Assembly: GCA_002384855.1 (NCBI GenBank)
Contig: DGBP01000025.1
Coordinates: forward strand, 74,311-138,310
Length of the DNA: 64,000 bases
Source: Nocardioidaceae bacterium UBA4001
GTDB lineage: Bacteria; Actinomycetota; Actinomycetes; Propionibacteriales; Nocardioidaceae
Reading direction: 5' to 3'
Under the pieces are notes generated by a model, which worked only from the letters and a program-made list of their open reading frames with translations, did not search any database and was not told the origin of the DNA. This document shows, piece by piece, positions 56,973 to 64,000 of this stretch (its first letter is position 1; the number at the start of each line of letters is the position of its first letter). Both the position numbers and the translations under genes were made by a program.

Positions 56973-57524
56973 TCAGGAGTAGACGTGCGGGGCAAGGGTG
57001 CCGATGCAGCGCAGGTTGCGGTACTTCTCGGCGTAGTCGAGGCCGTAGCCGATGACGAACTCGTTGGGGATGTCGTAGCCGACGTAGCGGACGTCGACCT
57101 TCATCCGCAGCGCCTCGGGCTTGCGCAGCAGGGTGCAGATCTCGACGCTGGCGGGGCCGCGGGAGGCGAGGTTCGTGACCAGCCAGGACAGGGTGAGACC
57201 GGTGTCGATGATGTCCTCGACGATCAGCACGTGCCGGCCGGTGATGTCGGTGTCGAGGTCCTTGAGGATGCGCACGACGCCCGAGGACCGCGTGCCCGAG
57301 CCGTAGGACGACACCGCCATCCAGTCCATCTCGACGTGGCGCCCGAAATGGCGGGCGAGGTCGGCCATCACCATGACCGCCCCCTTGAGGACGCCGACGA
57401 GCAGGATGTCCTGGCCCTCGTAGTCTGCCTCGATGGCCCTCGCGAGCTCGGCGAGCCGGTTCTGGATGTCTTCCTCGGTGTAGAGGACGTTGACCAGATC
57501 GCCCTCGACGTGCTTCGCGTCCAT
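56973..57524 (-). CDS. hpt: Hypoxanthine phosphoribosyltransferase
   Basis: A 183-aa purine salvage enzyme converting hypoxanthine or guanine with PRPP to IMP or GMP. The PRPP loop is [17 protein letters not shown], the flexible-loop motif is [11 protein letters not shown], and the C-terminal [24 protein letters not shown] is typical. The ATG lies 5 nt after the tilS stop. The tilS-hpt-ftsH order is conserved in bacteria. Confidence 0.96.
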   Translation of the reverse strand: MDAKHVEGDLVNVLYTEEDIQNRLAELARAIEADYEGQDILLVGVLKGAVMVMADLARHFGRHVEMDWMAVSSYGSGTRSSGVVRILKDLDTDITGRHVLIVEDIIDTGLTLSWLVTNLASRGPASVEICTLLRKPEALRMKVDVRYVGYDIPNEFVIGYGLDYAEKYRNLRCIGTLAPHVYS

Positions 57525-57529
57525 GGGCG

Positions 57530-58510
57530 TCAGCCTGCCACAGCATTCCCGACGATCCGGAGGCTGCCCCCGTGCCGCCGCATGGCCATCCGGCCGGGCA
57601 GGTCGACGCCCGCCTGACCGTGCCAGTGCGTGACGAGCGCGTCCATCGCCTCGACGTGCACGGCGAAGAGCTCGGTGGCGGGGGTGCCGGCGTCGAGAGC
57701 GGTACGACGCAGCACCCGGCGCCTCACCGCGGCCGGCTCCTGCCGCAGGCGGTCGACGTCCAGGCCGCCCGACCCGTCCAGGGCCTCGGCGCGGACCCGC
57801 TCCGCCCAGGCGTCGAGGGCGTCGGCGTCGTCGCGGAGCAGCCGGGCGGTGCGGGCCAGCGACTCGGTCAGCCCCGGGCCGAGCTCTCGCTCGAGCACCG
57901 GGAGGACCTGGCGGCGTACCCGCACCCGGGCGAACGCCGGGTCGGCGTTGTGGGGGTCGGCCCAGGGCGTGAGGCCCTCGGCCGCGCAGGCCGCCCGGGT
58001 GTCGTCGCGGGTGAGGTCGAGCAGTGGCCTGCGGTAGCGCCCCTGTCGTGGGGCCATCCCGGAGAGCGAGCGGGCGCCGGAACCGCGGGCGAGACCCAGC
58101 AGCACCGTCTCGGCCTGGTCGTCGCGGGTGTGGCCGAGCAGGACCACCTCGGCGCCCTCGGTCTCGGCCGCGGCGTCGAGCGCCCCGTAGCGAGCGGACC
58201 TGGCCGCGGCCTCGGGACCGCCCGTCGTACCCACCTCGACGCGGACGGCTCGCGCCTCGGCGCCCAGGGCACGCATCTGCTCGACGACGCGCGCCGCCTG
58301 CTCGGCCGAGCCCTTCTGCAGCCCGTGGTCGACGGTCACCCCGACCACGGTGTGGGCCGGCCGGCGCGCCTCGAACACGGTCGCGGCGAGCAGCGCGAGG
58401 GAGTCGGCCCCGCCGGAGCACGCGACGAGGACCGTTGCGCCCGGGTCGAGGTCGTCGAGGGCGCGACGTACCGCGAACCGGACCGCGGCGACCGCGGGAG
58501 CGGGCCCCAC
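57530..58510 (-). CDS. tilS: tRNA(Ile)-lysidine synthetase
   Basis: A 326-aa N-type ATP pyrophosphatase that makes lysidine at the wobble base of tRNA-Ile(CAU). The PP-loop is SGGADS (32-37); [20 protein letters not shown] and [12 protein letters not shown] follow. It is a short actinobacterial TilS without the full C-terminal domains. The GTG at 58510 is chosen as it lies just after the metalloprotease stop; no good ribosome site is seen, so coupling is likely. Confidence 0.93.
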   Translation of the reverse strand: MGPAPAVAAVRFAVRRALDDLDPGATVLVACSGGADSLALLAATVFEARRPAHTVVGVTVDHGLQKGSAEQAARVVEQMRALGAEARAVRVEVGTTGGPEAAARSARYGALDAAAETEGAEVVLLGHTRDDQAETVLLGLARGSGARSLSGMAPRQGRYRRPLLDLTRDDTRAACAAEGLTPWADPHNADPAFARVRVRRQVLPVLERELGPGLTESLARTARLLRDDADALDAWAERVRAEALDGSGGLDVDRLRQEPAAVRRRVLRRTALDAGTPATELFAVHVEAMDALVTHWHGQAGVDLPGRMAMRRHGGSLRIVGNAVAG

Positions 58511-58520
58511 CCCGGTGAGC

Positions 58521-59585
58521 TCAGCCGTGGACCCGGCGCACCCAGGCCGCCGGGTCGCCGATCTCGTCGCGGGAGGGGAGGTGCTCCGGCGAGGCCCAGA
58601 CCGCGTTGAAGCCGTCCATCCCGACCTGGTCCATCGCTCCGCGGACGAACGCGGCACCGTTGCGGTACTGCGCCATCTTCGCGTCGAAGCCGAGCAGCCT
58701 GCGCATCACGCGGTCGAAGCCGCTCGCGCTCCTGCGGCGCTTGTTGAACTTCGTGCGGATCTCGTCGACACTCGGGATGACCTCCGGGCCGACGCCGTCC
58801 ATGACCACGTCGGCGTGACCCTCGAGGAGTGACATCACCGCGGTGATCCGGTCGAGGACGACCTTCTGCTCCGGGGTCTGCACCAGGTCCAGCAGGCTCG
58901 TCTCGTCGTCACCGCGAACGAGGTCCCCGAGACGCTTGACGCCCTCGCCGAGCATGCTGGCCAGCTTGGCCGGGTCGACCTCGACGGAGTCGACGAGCGC
59001 GGCGATCTGGCCGTGAATGTGGTCGCGCATCCACGGGACTGCCGTGAACTGCACCCGGTGGGTCTCCTCGTGGAGGCACACCCACAGGCGGAAGTCGGTG
59101 GGGTCCACGTCGAGCTCGTTCTCGACGTGGACGATGTTCGGCGCGACGAGCAGCAGGCGGCCCGCGGCCGAGTCGGGGGGGCCGTGGAAGGGGTCGAACT
59201 GGCCCAGCACCTTGCTCGACATGAACCCGAGCAACCCGCCGAGCTCGAGCCCGGTGACCCGCGAGCCCACGGCCTCCGCAACCGGCGAAGGCGTCCCGCG
59301 ACGCTCGCGCATCTTCTCGACCAGCGGGGAGATGACCGTCGCGAAGCTGTCGGCGTTGGCCTGGATCCAGCCGGCGCGGTCCACGACAAGGAGCGGGGCG
59401 GTGCGCGCCTCCGCGACCAGGCCGGTGTACTCACGGACCAGCGGGGTCGACCGGTGCGCGCCCGCACGGAGCTCGGCGACGGCCTGCTCGGCCTCGGCAC
59501 GGGTGACGACCGGACCGGGGCCGGACATCCTCGAGGCAGCGAGGACGGCGAGGTCCCAGTCGATCATCGACGAGCGGTTCGGCAT
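58521..59585 (-). CDS. DUF2342 zinc-dependent metalloprotease family protein
   Basis: A 354-aa protein of the actinobacterial DUF2342 family, once described as coenzyme F420 biosynthesis-associated. The gluzincin-like HEETH motif is at 172-176 within [10 protein letters not shown], and [10 protein letters not shown] supplies the likely third ligand Glu. No signal peptide is visible, so it is cytoplasmic. It occupies the Rv3626c position between dacB and tilS. TAGGGT lies 6 nt before the ATG, so it is leaderless. The substrate is unknown. Confidence 0.88.
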   Translation of the reverse strand: MPNRSSMIDWDLAVLAASRMSGPGPVVTRAEAEQAVAELRAGAHRSTPLVREYTGLVAEARTAPLLVVDRAGWIQANADSFATVISPLVEKMRERRGTPSPVAEAVGSRVTGLELGGLLGFMSSKVLGQFDPFHGPPDSAAGRLLLVAPNIVHVENELDVDPTDFRLWVCLHEETHRVQFTAVPWMRDHIHGQIAALVDSVEVDPAKLASMLGEGVKRLGDLVRGDDETSLLDLVQTPEQKVVLDRITAVMSLLEGHADVVMDGVGPEVIPSVDEIRTKFNKRRRSASGFDRVMRRLLGFDAKMAQYRNGAAFVRGAMDQVGMDGFNAVWASPEHLPSRDEIGDPAAWVRRVHG

Positions 59586-59591
59586 GTCCCG

Positions 59592-59597
59592 ACCCTA
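59592..59597 (-). promoter_or_regulatory. -10 box of the metalloprotease-tilS-hpt operon
   Basis: On the minus strand TAGGGT, 6 nt, ATG at 59585. Confidence 0.6.
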
Positions 59598-59614
59598 CGC
59601 CGGAACCCCCAACC

Positions 59615-59635
59615 CGCCGACCCGCCGTCTGTGCA
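59615..59635 (-). repeat. Dispersed 21-nt repeat, copy A
   Basis: CGCCGACCCGCCGTCTGTGCA, the most diverged copy of the family whose plus-orientation form is TGCACAAACGCCGGGTCGGCG. The core CGCCG-GGT-CGGCG is self-complementary in intact copies. Confidence 0.65.
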
Positions 59636-59645
59636 GCCCCGGTTC

Positions 59646-59666
59646 CGCCGACCCGGCGCTTGTGCA
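59646..59666 (-). repeat. Dispersed 21-nt repeat, copy B
   Basis: CGCCGACCCGGCGCTTGTGCA, 31 nt after copy A and in the same orientation. Confidence 0.75.
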
Positions 59667-59690
59667 GGTCCGCCGCGGGAGGATGGAGCC

Positions 59691-60036
59691 ATGGAACCGT
59701 ACGGCGAGGTCTCCGAGCAGTACCGCGACTTCGCGGAGTACGTCGGCCACCGACCTGCCCCCGCTGCTGGACGAGGCGGCGCATCACGGGCAGGTCGTCG
59801 TCTTCCACAGCGCGGTGATCGCCTACCTCGAGCCCCACGACCGCGAACGCTTCCAACAGATGATGACCGCGCTGGTCGCAGACGGTGCCTGCCGCTGGGT
59901 GAGCAACGAGGCGCCGGCGGTGCTCCCAGGCGTGGCGCCGGCCGACGCGCAGCCCTCAGGCCGGTTCGTCCTGGCGTTGGACGGCCGTGCGGTCGCCCGG
60001 ACCCACGGTCACGGACGGTCCATGACTTGGCTGTGA
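59691..60036 (+). pseudogene. DUF2332 family remnant (internal deletion plus frameshift)
   Basis: An ATG at 59691 with GGAGG upstream opens a short N-terminus, MEPYGEVSEQYRDFAEYVG, that resembles the start of DUF2332 proteins. At about 59740-59746 the similarity switches to another frame and continues as the family's C-terminus: LPPLLDEAAHHGQVVVFHS, DRERFQQMM, WVSNEAPAVLP and FVLALDGRAVARTHGHG to the stop at 60036. Normal members exceed 300 residues; only about 110 codons in two frames remain. The remnant lies between inverted copies of a dispersed repeat. DUF2332 function is unknown. The plus-strand frame from 59683 covers only the C-terminal part. Confidence 0.75.
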
Positions 60037-60038
60037 AC

Positions 60039-60059
60039 GGCACGAACGCCGGGTCGGCG
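60039..60059 (+). repeat. Dispersed 21-nt repeat, copy C
   Basis: GGCACGAACGCCGGGTCGGCG, 2 nt after the stop of the DUF2332 remnant and inverted relative to copies A and B. Confidence 0.75.
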
Positions 60060-60071
60060 GCCGGATCGGCG

Positions 60072-61595
60072 TCAGGAGGTGCAGCGGCAGGCGGCGAGAG
60101 CGGCGGCGATCCGGTCGAGCTGGGCCCGCGCGTCGAGCGTGTCCTCGAGCGCGACCCGGTCGGCCACCGCGGCGAAGGAGAGCACCGTCCCGTCGCGGTC
60201 GGTGACCAGGCCGGCGAGCCCGTGCACGCCGGTGAGCGTCCCCGTCTTCGCGCGCACCGTTCCGAGCCCCGCGGCAGGCCCGCTGTCGAACCGCAGCGCC
60301 AGCGACCCGGTGAAGCCCGCCACCGGCAGCCCCGTCACGACCCCCCGGAGCTCGGGGTGGTCGTCCGAAGATGCGGCGTCGAGCACGGACAGGAGCGTGT
60401 CCGGCGACAGTCGGTTCCTGCGCGACAGGCCGCTGCCGTCGAGGATCCGCGCGCCGCCCAGGTCGACACCGAGCTCGGTCAGCACATCCCGGACGGCCGC
60501 CGTACCGCCCGCGAACGACCCGGCCCGACCCTCCGCGAGCCCGACGTGACGAAGCAGCACCTCGGCGGACTCGTTGTCGCTGACCTCGAGCACCCACCCG
60601 GCGAGCCGGGCCAGCGGCGCGCTCTCCACCGAGGCGAGCTCCGTGGCGCCTTCCGGCGCGGTGGCGGGGCGCGGTGCCCCCTGGACCTTGATGCCGCTCC
60701 GCTCGAGCGCGCGAGAGAACGCCTGCGCGGCCGCGAGCGGCGGGTCGTCCACGCGCGGGAAGTCGTCGGTACGCTCACGGCCCTGGTCGACCCACAGCGA
60801 GGAGATCGGGCTGACCACGTCGTCGGGAAGGTACGACGCCGGCCAGCTCGGGTTGACCGAGGGGCCGCTGAACAAGGTGGCGTCGTAGCGGACCCGAACC
60901 CGCTGCGTCCCCGACTCCTCCAGGGACCGGGCGGTGGCGGTGGCCAACGTCGTGACGTCGGCGCGTGCGGGGTACTCCGCCGGATCGGGCCGCCGCGCAA
61001 GCAGCGGGTCTCCCCCTCCGACGAGCACGACGTCACGCGGGGAGGCCCCGGAGACGGCGCGGGTCGAGAAGGTGTGGTCCGGACCGAGCGCCGCCAGCGC
61101 GGCTGTGGTCGTGAGCAGCTTCATCGTCGACGCAGGCGTGACCGTCGTGGGACCCGCCTCGAACACAGGATCCTCCCCGCCCGGCCGGCTCACCGAGACG
61201 GCGACGCGAGGCCCGAGGTCGTCGTCCCGCATCAGCCGGGTCACCGCGCGCCGTACCGCCTGCGGGTTCACGGAGCCGGCCGCGCCGGCAGACCCGGACG
61301 TGTCGGCAGACCCCGATGCCCCTACCGCCACCTGCGCAGCAGCCACGGCGCCCGGCAGGTCGAGACCGGGCGGGGGCGCGACGTCTGCAGGCTCCGACAC
61401 GGGCGACGGGTCGCCCCAGCCCAGGACCCGGGGCCCGAGGTCGAAGCTCCAGGCGGCCACGGCCAGCACCAGGACGAGCACGACGAGCGCGCTGCCCGCC
61501 CACCTCAGACGACGGCCCGGCCGCGCGCCGGATCGACGCGCGACAGAGTGGCGTGCGTCACCTCCGACCACCTCGAGTCCCTCCCGACTGCGCAT
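60072..61595 (-). CDS. dacB: D-alanyl-D-alanine carboxypeptidase/endopeptidase (PBP4)
   Basis: A 507-aa class C penicillin-binding protein that trims or cleaves peptidoglycan peptide links outside the membrane. One transmembrane helix (about 33-50) anchors it. The active-site motifs are STMK (156-159), SDN (339-341) and KTGT (450-453). It has the Rv3627c position, divergent from ppa and upstream of the DUF2342 gene, from which it is separated by the pseudogene and repeats. The ATG has no ribosome site; TAGTGT at 61613-61618 would give a leader of about 10 nt. Confidence 0.93.
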   Translation of the reverse strand: MRSREGLEVVGGDARHSVARRSGARPGRRLRWAGSALVVLVLVLAVAAWSFDLGPRVLGWGDPSPVSEPADVAPPPGLDLPGAVAAAQVAVGASGSADTSGSAGAAGSVNPQAVRRAVTRLMRDDDLGPRVAVSVSRPGGEDPVFEAGPTTVTPASTMKLLTTTAALAALGPDHTFSTRAVSGASPRDVVLVGGGDPLLARRPDPAEYPARADVTTLATATARSLEESGTQRVRVRYDATLFSGPSVNPSWPASYLPDDVVSPISSLWVDQGRERTDDFPRVDDPPLAAAQAFSRALERSGIKVQGAPRPATAPEGATELASVESAPLARLAGWVLEVSDNESAEVLLRHVGLAEGRAGSFAGGTAAVRDVLTELGVDLGGARILDGSGLSRRNRLSPDTLLSVLDAASSDDHPELRGVVTGLPVAGFTGSLALRFDSGPAAGLGTVRAKTGTLTGVHGLAGLVTDRDGTVLSFAAVADRVALEDTLDARAQLDRIAAALAACRCTS

Positions 61596-61611
61596 TTTGA
61601 GCGTTCGTGCG

Positions 61612-61618
61612 CGACACT
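61612..61618. promoter_or_regulatory. Overlapping divergent -10 boxes of ppa and dacB
   Basis: GACACT (61612-61617, plus) can serve ppa with a 31-nt leader, while TAGTGT (61618-61613, minus) can serve dacB. The two boxes share five bases, so polymerase can occupy only one at a time. Confidence 0.45.
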
Positions 61619-61655
61619 AGCCCCACCACATCGGAGACCGTGAGTTGGAGGAACT

Positions 61656-62165
61656 GTGGAGTTCGACGTCCTGGTGGAGATTCCCAAGGGTCAGCGCAAC
61701 AAGTATGAGGTCGACCACGAGACCGGCCGCATCCGCCTGGACCGGACGCTGTTCACCTCCACGCAGTACCCCGCCGACTACGGCTTCATCGAGGACACCC
61801 TCGGCCAGGACGGCGACCCGCTCGACGCGCTGGTGCTCCTGCAGGAGCCCACGTTCCCGGGGTGTCTGATCGAGTGCCGCGCGATCGGCATGTTCCGGAT
61901 GACCGACGAGGCCGGCGGCGACGACAAGGTCCTGTGCGTACCGACGCACGACCCGCGCCTGGAGCACCTGCGCGACATCAACCACGTCTCCAAGTTCGAC
62001 CGTCTCGAGATCCAGCACTTCTTCGAGGTCTACAAGGACCTCGAGCCCGGCAAGTCCGTCGAGGGCGCCGAGTGGGTCGGTCGCGCCGAGGCCGAGGCCG
62101 AGGTCAAGGCCTCGTTCGAGCGCGCCAAGGAGCAGCACCACGAGAACCCCGACCCCACGTACTGA
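61656..62165 (+). CDS. ppa: Inorganic pyrophosphatase, family I
   Basis: A 169-aa soluble enzyme that hydrolyses pyrophosphate released in biosynthesis. The active-site signature is [10 protein letters not shown], with [15 protein letters not shown] and [13 protein letters not shown] upstream. The GTG start has GGAGG 8 nt before it, so this gene, unlike many neighbours, has a true leader. It is divergent from dacB, as in M. tuberculosis (Rv3627c-Rv3628). A 13-bp hairpin follows. Confidence 0.96.
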   Translation: MEFDVLVEIPKGQRNKYEVDHETGRIRLDRTLFTSTQYPADYGFIEDTLGQDGDPLDALVLLQEPTFPGCLIECRAIGMFRMTDEAGGDDKVLCVPTHDPRLEHLRDINHVSKFDRLEIQHFFEVYKDLEPGKSVEGAEWVGRAEAEAEVKASFERAKEQHHENPDPTY

Positions 62166-62185
62166 CCCCGCGCCCGCTCACGCCG

Positions 62186-62222
62186 CGGAGGGCCACCGTC
62201 TCGTCGAGGCGGTGGCCCTCCG
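62186..62222 (+). terminator. ppa terminator hairpin
   Basis: CGGAGGGCCACCG (62186-62198) and CGGTGGCCCTCCG (62210-62222) form a perfect 13-bp stem with an 11-nt loop, 20 nt after the ppa stop. Confidence 0.8.
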
Positions 62223-62277
62223 GCGTTCGCGGCGGCCTTCCGCGTGGTCCGGAACTCCTACGAGTACGCCGCGCGTC

Positions 62278-62298
62278 CGCACAAACGCCGGGTCGGCG
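62278..62298 (+). repeat. Dispersed 21-nt repeat, copy D
   Basis: CGCACAAACGCCGGGTCGGCG, differing from copy E only at its first base. Confidence 0.8.
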
Positions 62299-62306
62299 GG
62301 ACTGCC

Positions 62307-62327
62307 TGCACAAACGCCGGGTCGGCG
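62307..62327 (+). repeat. Dispersed 21-nt repeat, copy E
   Basis: TGCACAAACGCCGGGTCGGCG, 29 nt after copy D; it ends one base before the stop codon of the acyl-CoA dehydrogenase gene. Confidence 0.8.
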
Positions 62328-62328
62328 T

Positions 62329-64000
62329 TCAGGCCCCGAGGATCTCGGCGCGCAGCATCTCCCGCGGGATGTCGAACGCGTCGACGAGGTCCCGGGCGAT
62401 CGGCCGCACCCGGCGGCACAGCTCGTTGACCATCGCGGTGACCGCCTTGGACCGGGCGTTGGAGAACCGCCCGTGCTCCATGAACCACGCCCGGTCGGCC
62501 TCGATCGTCGAGAGTGCGTGAAGGTCGCACACCAGCTGCATCGATGCCTTGTTCGCGTCGTCGGGCATGGTGGCGACCTTGTCGACGAACGACTCGAGCA
62601 GCAGCCGCTCGACGTGCGCCCGCGCGGCGCCGATCACATGGTCCTGCACATGGCTGAACACCGCCGCGGGGTCGCCGCCGTCGTCCATCCCCCTCTTCAA
62701 CCGCCGTGCGACCCCGGCGAGCATGTGCTCCTCGCGCCAGCGCAGGAGGTTCAGGTGGTACGACGTGTCCAGGATGCCTGCGTCGGCATCGACCTCCGGG
62801 TCGCCTGAGGGCAACACGTCCCGCACCCGGTCGAGGAGCTTGTGCACGCTGGTCCGCTCGATGACGGTGTCCACCGCCACCCCGGCGACGAACCGCATCA
62901 TGCCGAGCTGGTCGAGGTTCTCGAACTCGTCGGCGTAGTCGGTGAGCAGCCCCTTCGCGACGAGCTGCAGGAGGATGTGGTTGTCGCCCTCGAAGGTCGT
63001 GAACACGTCGGTGTCGGCGCGCAGGGCGTCGAACCGGTTCACCGACAGGTAGCCGGCGCCGCCGCACGCCTCGCGACACTCCTGGATCGTCGCGCTCGCG
63101 TGCCACGTGCCGAGCGCCTTGGTGCCGGCGGCCCGCGACTCGAGCGCCCGCCGCTCGTGCTCGGGGGCATCGAGGTTCGAGAACACCGCGTGCAGGTCGG
63201 TGCGCACCCGCTCCTGGGCGAAGTGCAGCGCGTAGGTACGCGCCAGGAGCGGCAGCAGCCTGCGCTGGTGGAGGCCGTAGTCGAGCAGGATCTCCTCCTG
63301 CCCGCTCCCGGGGGCGCCGAACTGGCGCCGGCGGAGGGCGTACTCGACCGCCACGGCCAGCGCCACCTTGCTCGCGTTGATGCCCGCGCCGCCGACGCTC
63401 ACCCTGCCCTGCACGAGGGTGCCGAGCATCGTGAAGAACCGGCGGTCGGGGTTCTCGATCGGCGAGAAGTACGTGCCGTCCTCGCGCACCTCGGCGTGCT
63501 GGTCGAGCAGGGCGTCTCGCGGCACGCGCACGTCGTCGAACCAGATCCGCCCGTTGTCCACGCCGTTGAGGCCGATCTTGCGCCCGCAGTCCTCGATCCG
63601 GATCCCGGGCAGGACGTTGCCGTCCTCGTCGCGGAGGGGTACGACGAGCGCGTGGACTCCGCGCGGCTCGCCGCCGACCACCAGCTGCGCGAAGACCACC
63701 GCCAGCCGGGCGTGCAACGCGGCATTGCCGATGTAGTCCTTGCGCGCCGAGTCGCTCGGGGTGCTCACCACGAGCTCCCCGGTCTCGACGTCGTAGGTCG
63801 CGGTCGTCTCGAGTGCCTGGACGTTGGAGCCGTGCCCGGTCTCGGTCATCGCGAAGCAGCCGAGGAGGCGGCCCGCGATCGTGTCGGCGAGGTAGGCATC
63901 GTGGTGCCGCTGCGTGCCGAGGTGGAGGATCGCCCCACCGAACAGCCCGAACTGCACCCCGGCCTTGACCAGTACGGACAGGTCGCCGTAGGCGAGGGTC
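62329..64000 (-). CDS. Acyl-CoA dehydrogenase/oxidase family protein, partial
   Basis: The last ~557 codons of a flavoprotein whose 5' end lies beyond the window; the frame is open through base 64000. CFAMTETGHGSNVQALETTATYD is the flavin/acyl-binding segment, GCGRKIGLNGVDNGRIWFD-like sequence (EDCGRKIGLNGVDN) and CREACGGAGYLSVNRFDALRADTDVFTTFEGDN follow; the latter resembles peroxisomal-type acyl-CoA oxidases more than classic dehydrogenases. The long helical C-terminal domain (beyond about 330) is also ACOX-like. It should act in fatty-acid beta-oxidation. The stop codon abuts a dispersed repeat. Confidence 0.88.
   Translation of the reverse strand, partial: TLAYGDLSVLVKAGVQFGLFGGAILHLGTQRHHDAYLADTIAGRLLGCFAMTETGHGSNVQALETTATYDVETGELVVSTPSDSARKDYIGNAALHARLAVVFAQLVVGGEPRGVHALVVPLRDEDGNVLPGIRIEDCGRKIGLNGVDNGRIWFDDVRVPRDALLDQHAEVREDGTYFSPIENPDRRFFTMLGTLVQGRVSVGGAGINASKVALAVAVEYALRRRQFGAPGSGQEEILLDYGLHQRRLLPLLARTYALHFAQERVRTDLHAVFSNLDAPEHERRALESRAAGTKALGTWHASATIQECREACGGAGYLSVNRFDALRADTDVFTTFEGDNHILLQLVAKGLLTDYADEFENLDQLGMMRFVAGVAVDTVIERTSVHKLLDRVRDVLPSGDPEVDADAGILDTSYHLNLLRWREEHMLAGVARRLKRGMDDGGDPAAVFSHVQDHVIGAARAHVERLLLESFVDKVATMPDDANKASMQLVCDLHALSTIEADRAWFMEHGRFSNARSKAVTAMVNELCRRVRPIARDLVDAFDIPREMLRAEILGA

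Noticed and set aside
57930..57950. A look-alike of the 21-nt dispersed repeat inside tilS
   Set aside because: GCGAACGCCGGGTCGGCG here encodes the conserved NADPAF segment of TilS, lacks the TGCACA tail, and is explained by codon usage.
62244..62429. Short plus-strand frame VRNSYEYAARPHKRR across the repeats
   Set aside because: It runs into the repeat copies and the antisense of the acyl-CoA dehydrogenase gene, with no ribosome site or homology that I recognise.

Overview
The window is high-GC (about 70 % by eye) actinobacterial chromosome with dense, tightly coupled operons, GTG/TTG starts and many apparently leaderless genes. Protein families (RadA-DisA, ClpC with UVR domain, Lsr2, DUF3180, DUF2342 metalloprotease, Rossmann/DUF2520) and gene order point to an actinomycete, most likely Nocardioides or another Nocardioidaceae (inference). 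No rRNA, tRNA, CRISPR array, prophage or insertion sequence was recognised.

Layout. 1-4.9 kb and on to 5.9 kb: the 3' end of a methylmalonate-semialdehyde dehydrogenase gene faces a minus-strand operon ppx/gppA - TIM-barrel isomerase - ABC exporter (ATPase, permease) - proline dehydrogenase - proC. This resembles the M. tuberculosis Rv0496-Rv0500 (ppx to proC) order with an exporter and PRODH added. 5.9-13.8 kb: a Cys-rich conserved protein, a large secreted SpaA-like repeat protein, an EF-G-like GTPase, a glyoxalase-like protein with a methyltransferase, and a LacI regulator. 13.9-29.3 kb: a conserved block radA-disA, a membrane protein, mutY, an SMR transporter, clpC, lsr2, lysS, then coaX/nadC/nadB/panD/panC/DUF2520 (NAD, pantothenate and CoA supply). 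This follows the order of M. tuberculosis Rv3585-Rv3603c.

29.4-48.1 kb is largely accessory relative to that backbone: a MidA-type methyltransferase, two bacterial-PH membrane proteins and an orphan NuoD-like protein; then a surface-glycan locus (GT2, a three-domain 1067-aa glycosyltransferase, a membrane-anchored methyltransferase, a small methyltransferase, a sulfotransferase); an Opu-type osmoprotectant ABC transporter with divergent ATPase; a beta-propeller-like protein and a double-GNAT protein. 48.1-62.2 kb resumes the backbone (DUF3180, folK, folB, NTF2-like, folP, folE, ftsH, hpt, tilS, DUF2342 protease, dacB, ppa), interrupted by a large secreted amidase-SpoIID-LGFP protein between folE and folP. 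The window closes in an acyl-CoA dehydrogenase/oxidase gene.

Most notable: ClpC carries only one N-terminal Clp repeat; the orphan NuoD-like protein has Trp at the quinone-binding Tyr position and sits near a MidA methyltransferase; a PGRP amidase and a SpoIID domain are fused in one polypeptide; radA has a perfect RecA-NDp/PafBC-type promoter; a 21-nt dispersed repeat brackets a DUF2332 pseudogene; and at least 15 genes carry a TAnnnT box 6-8 nt before the start codon.
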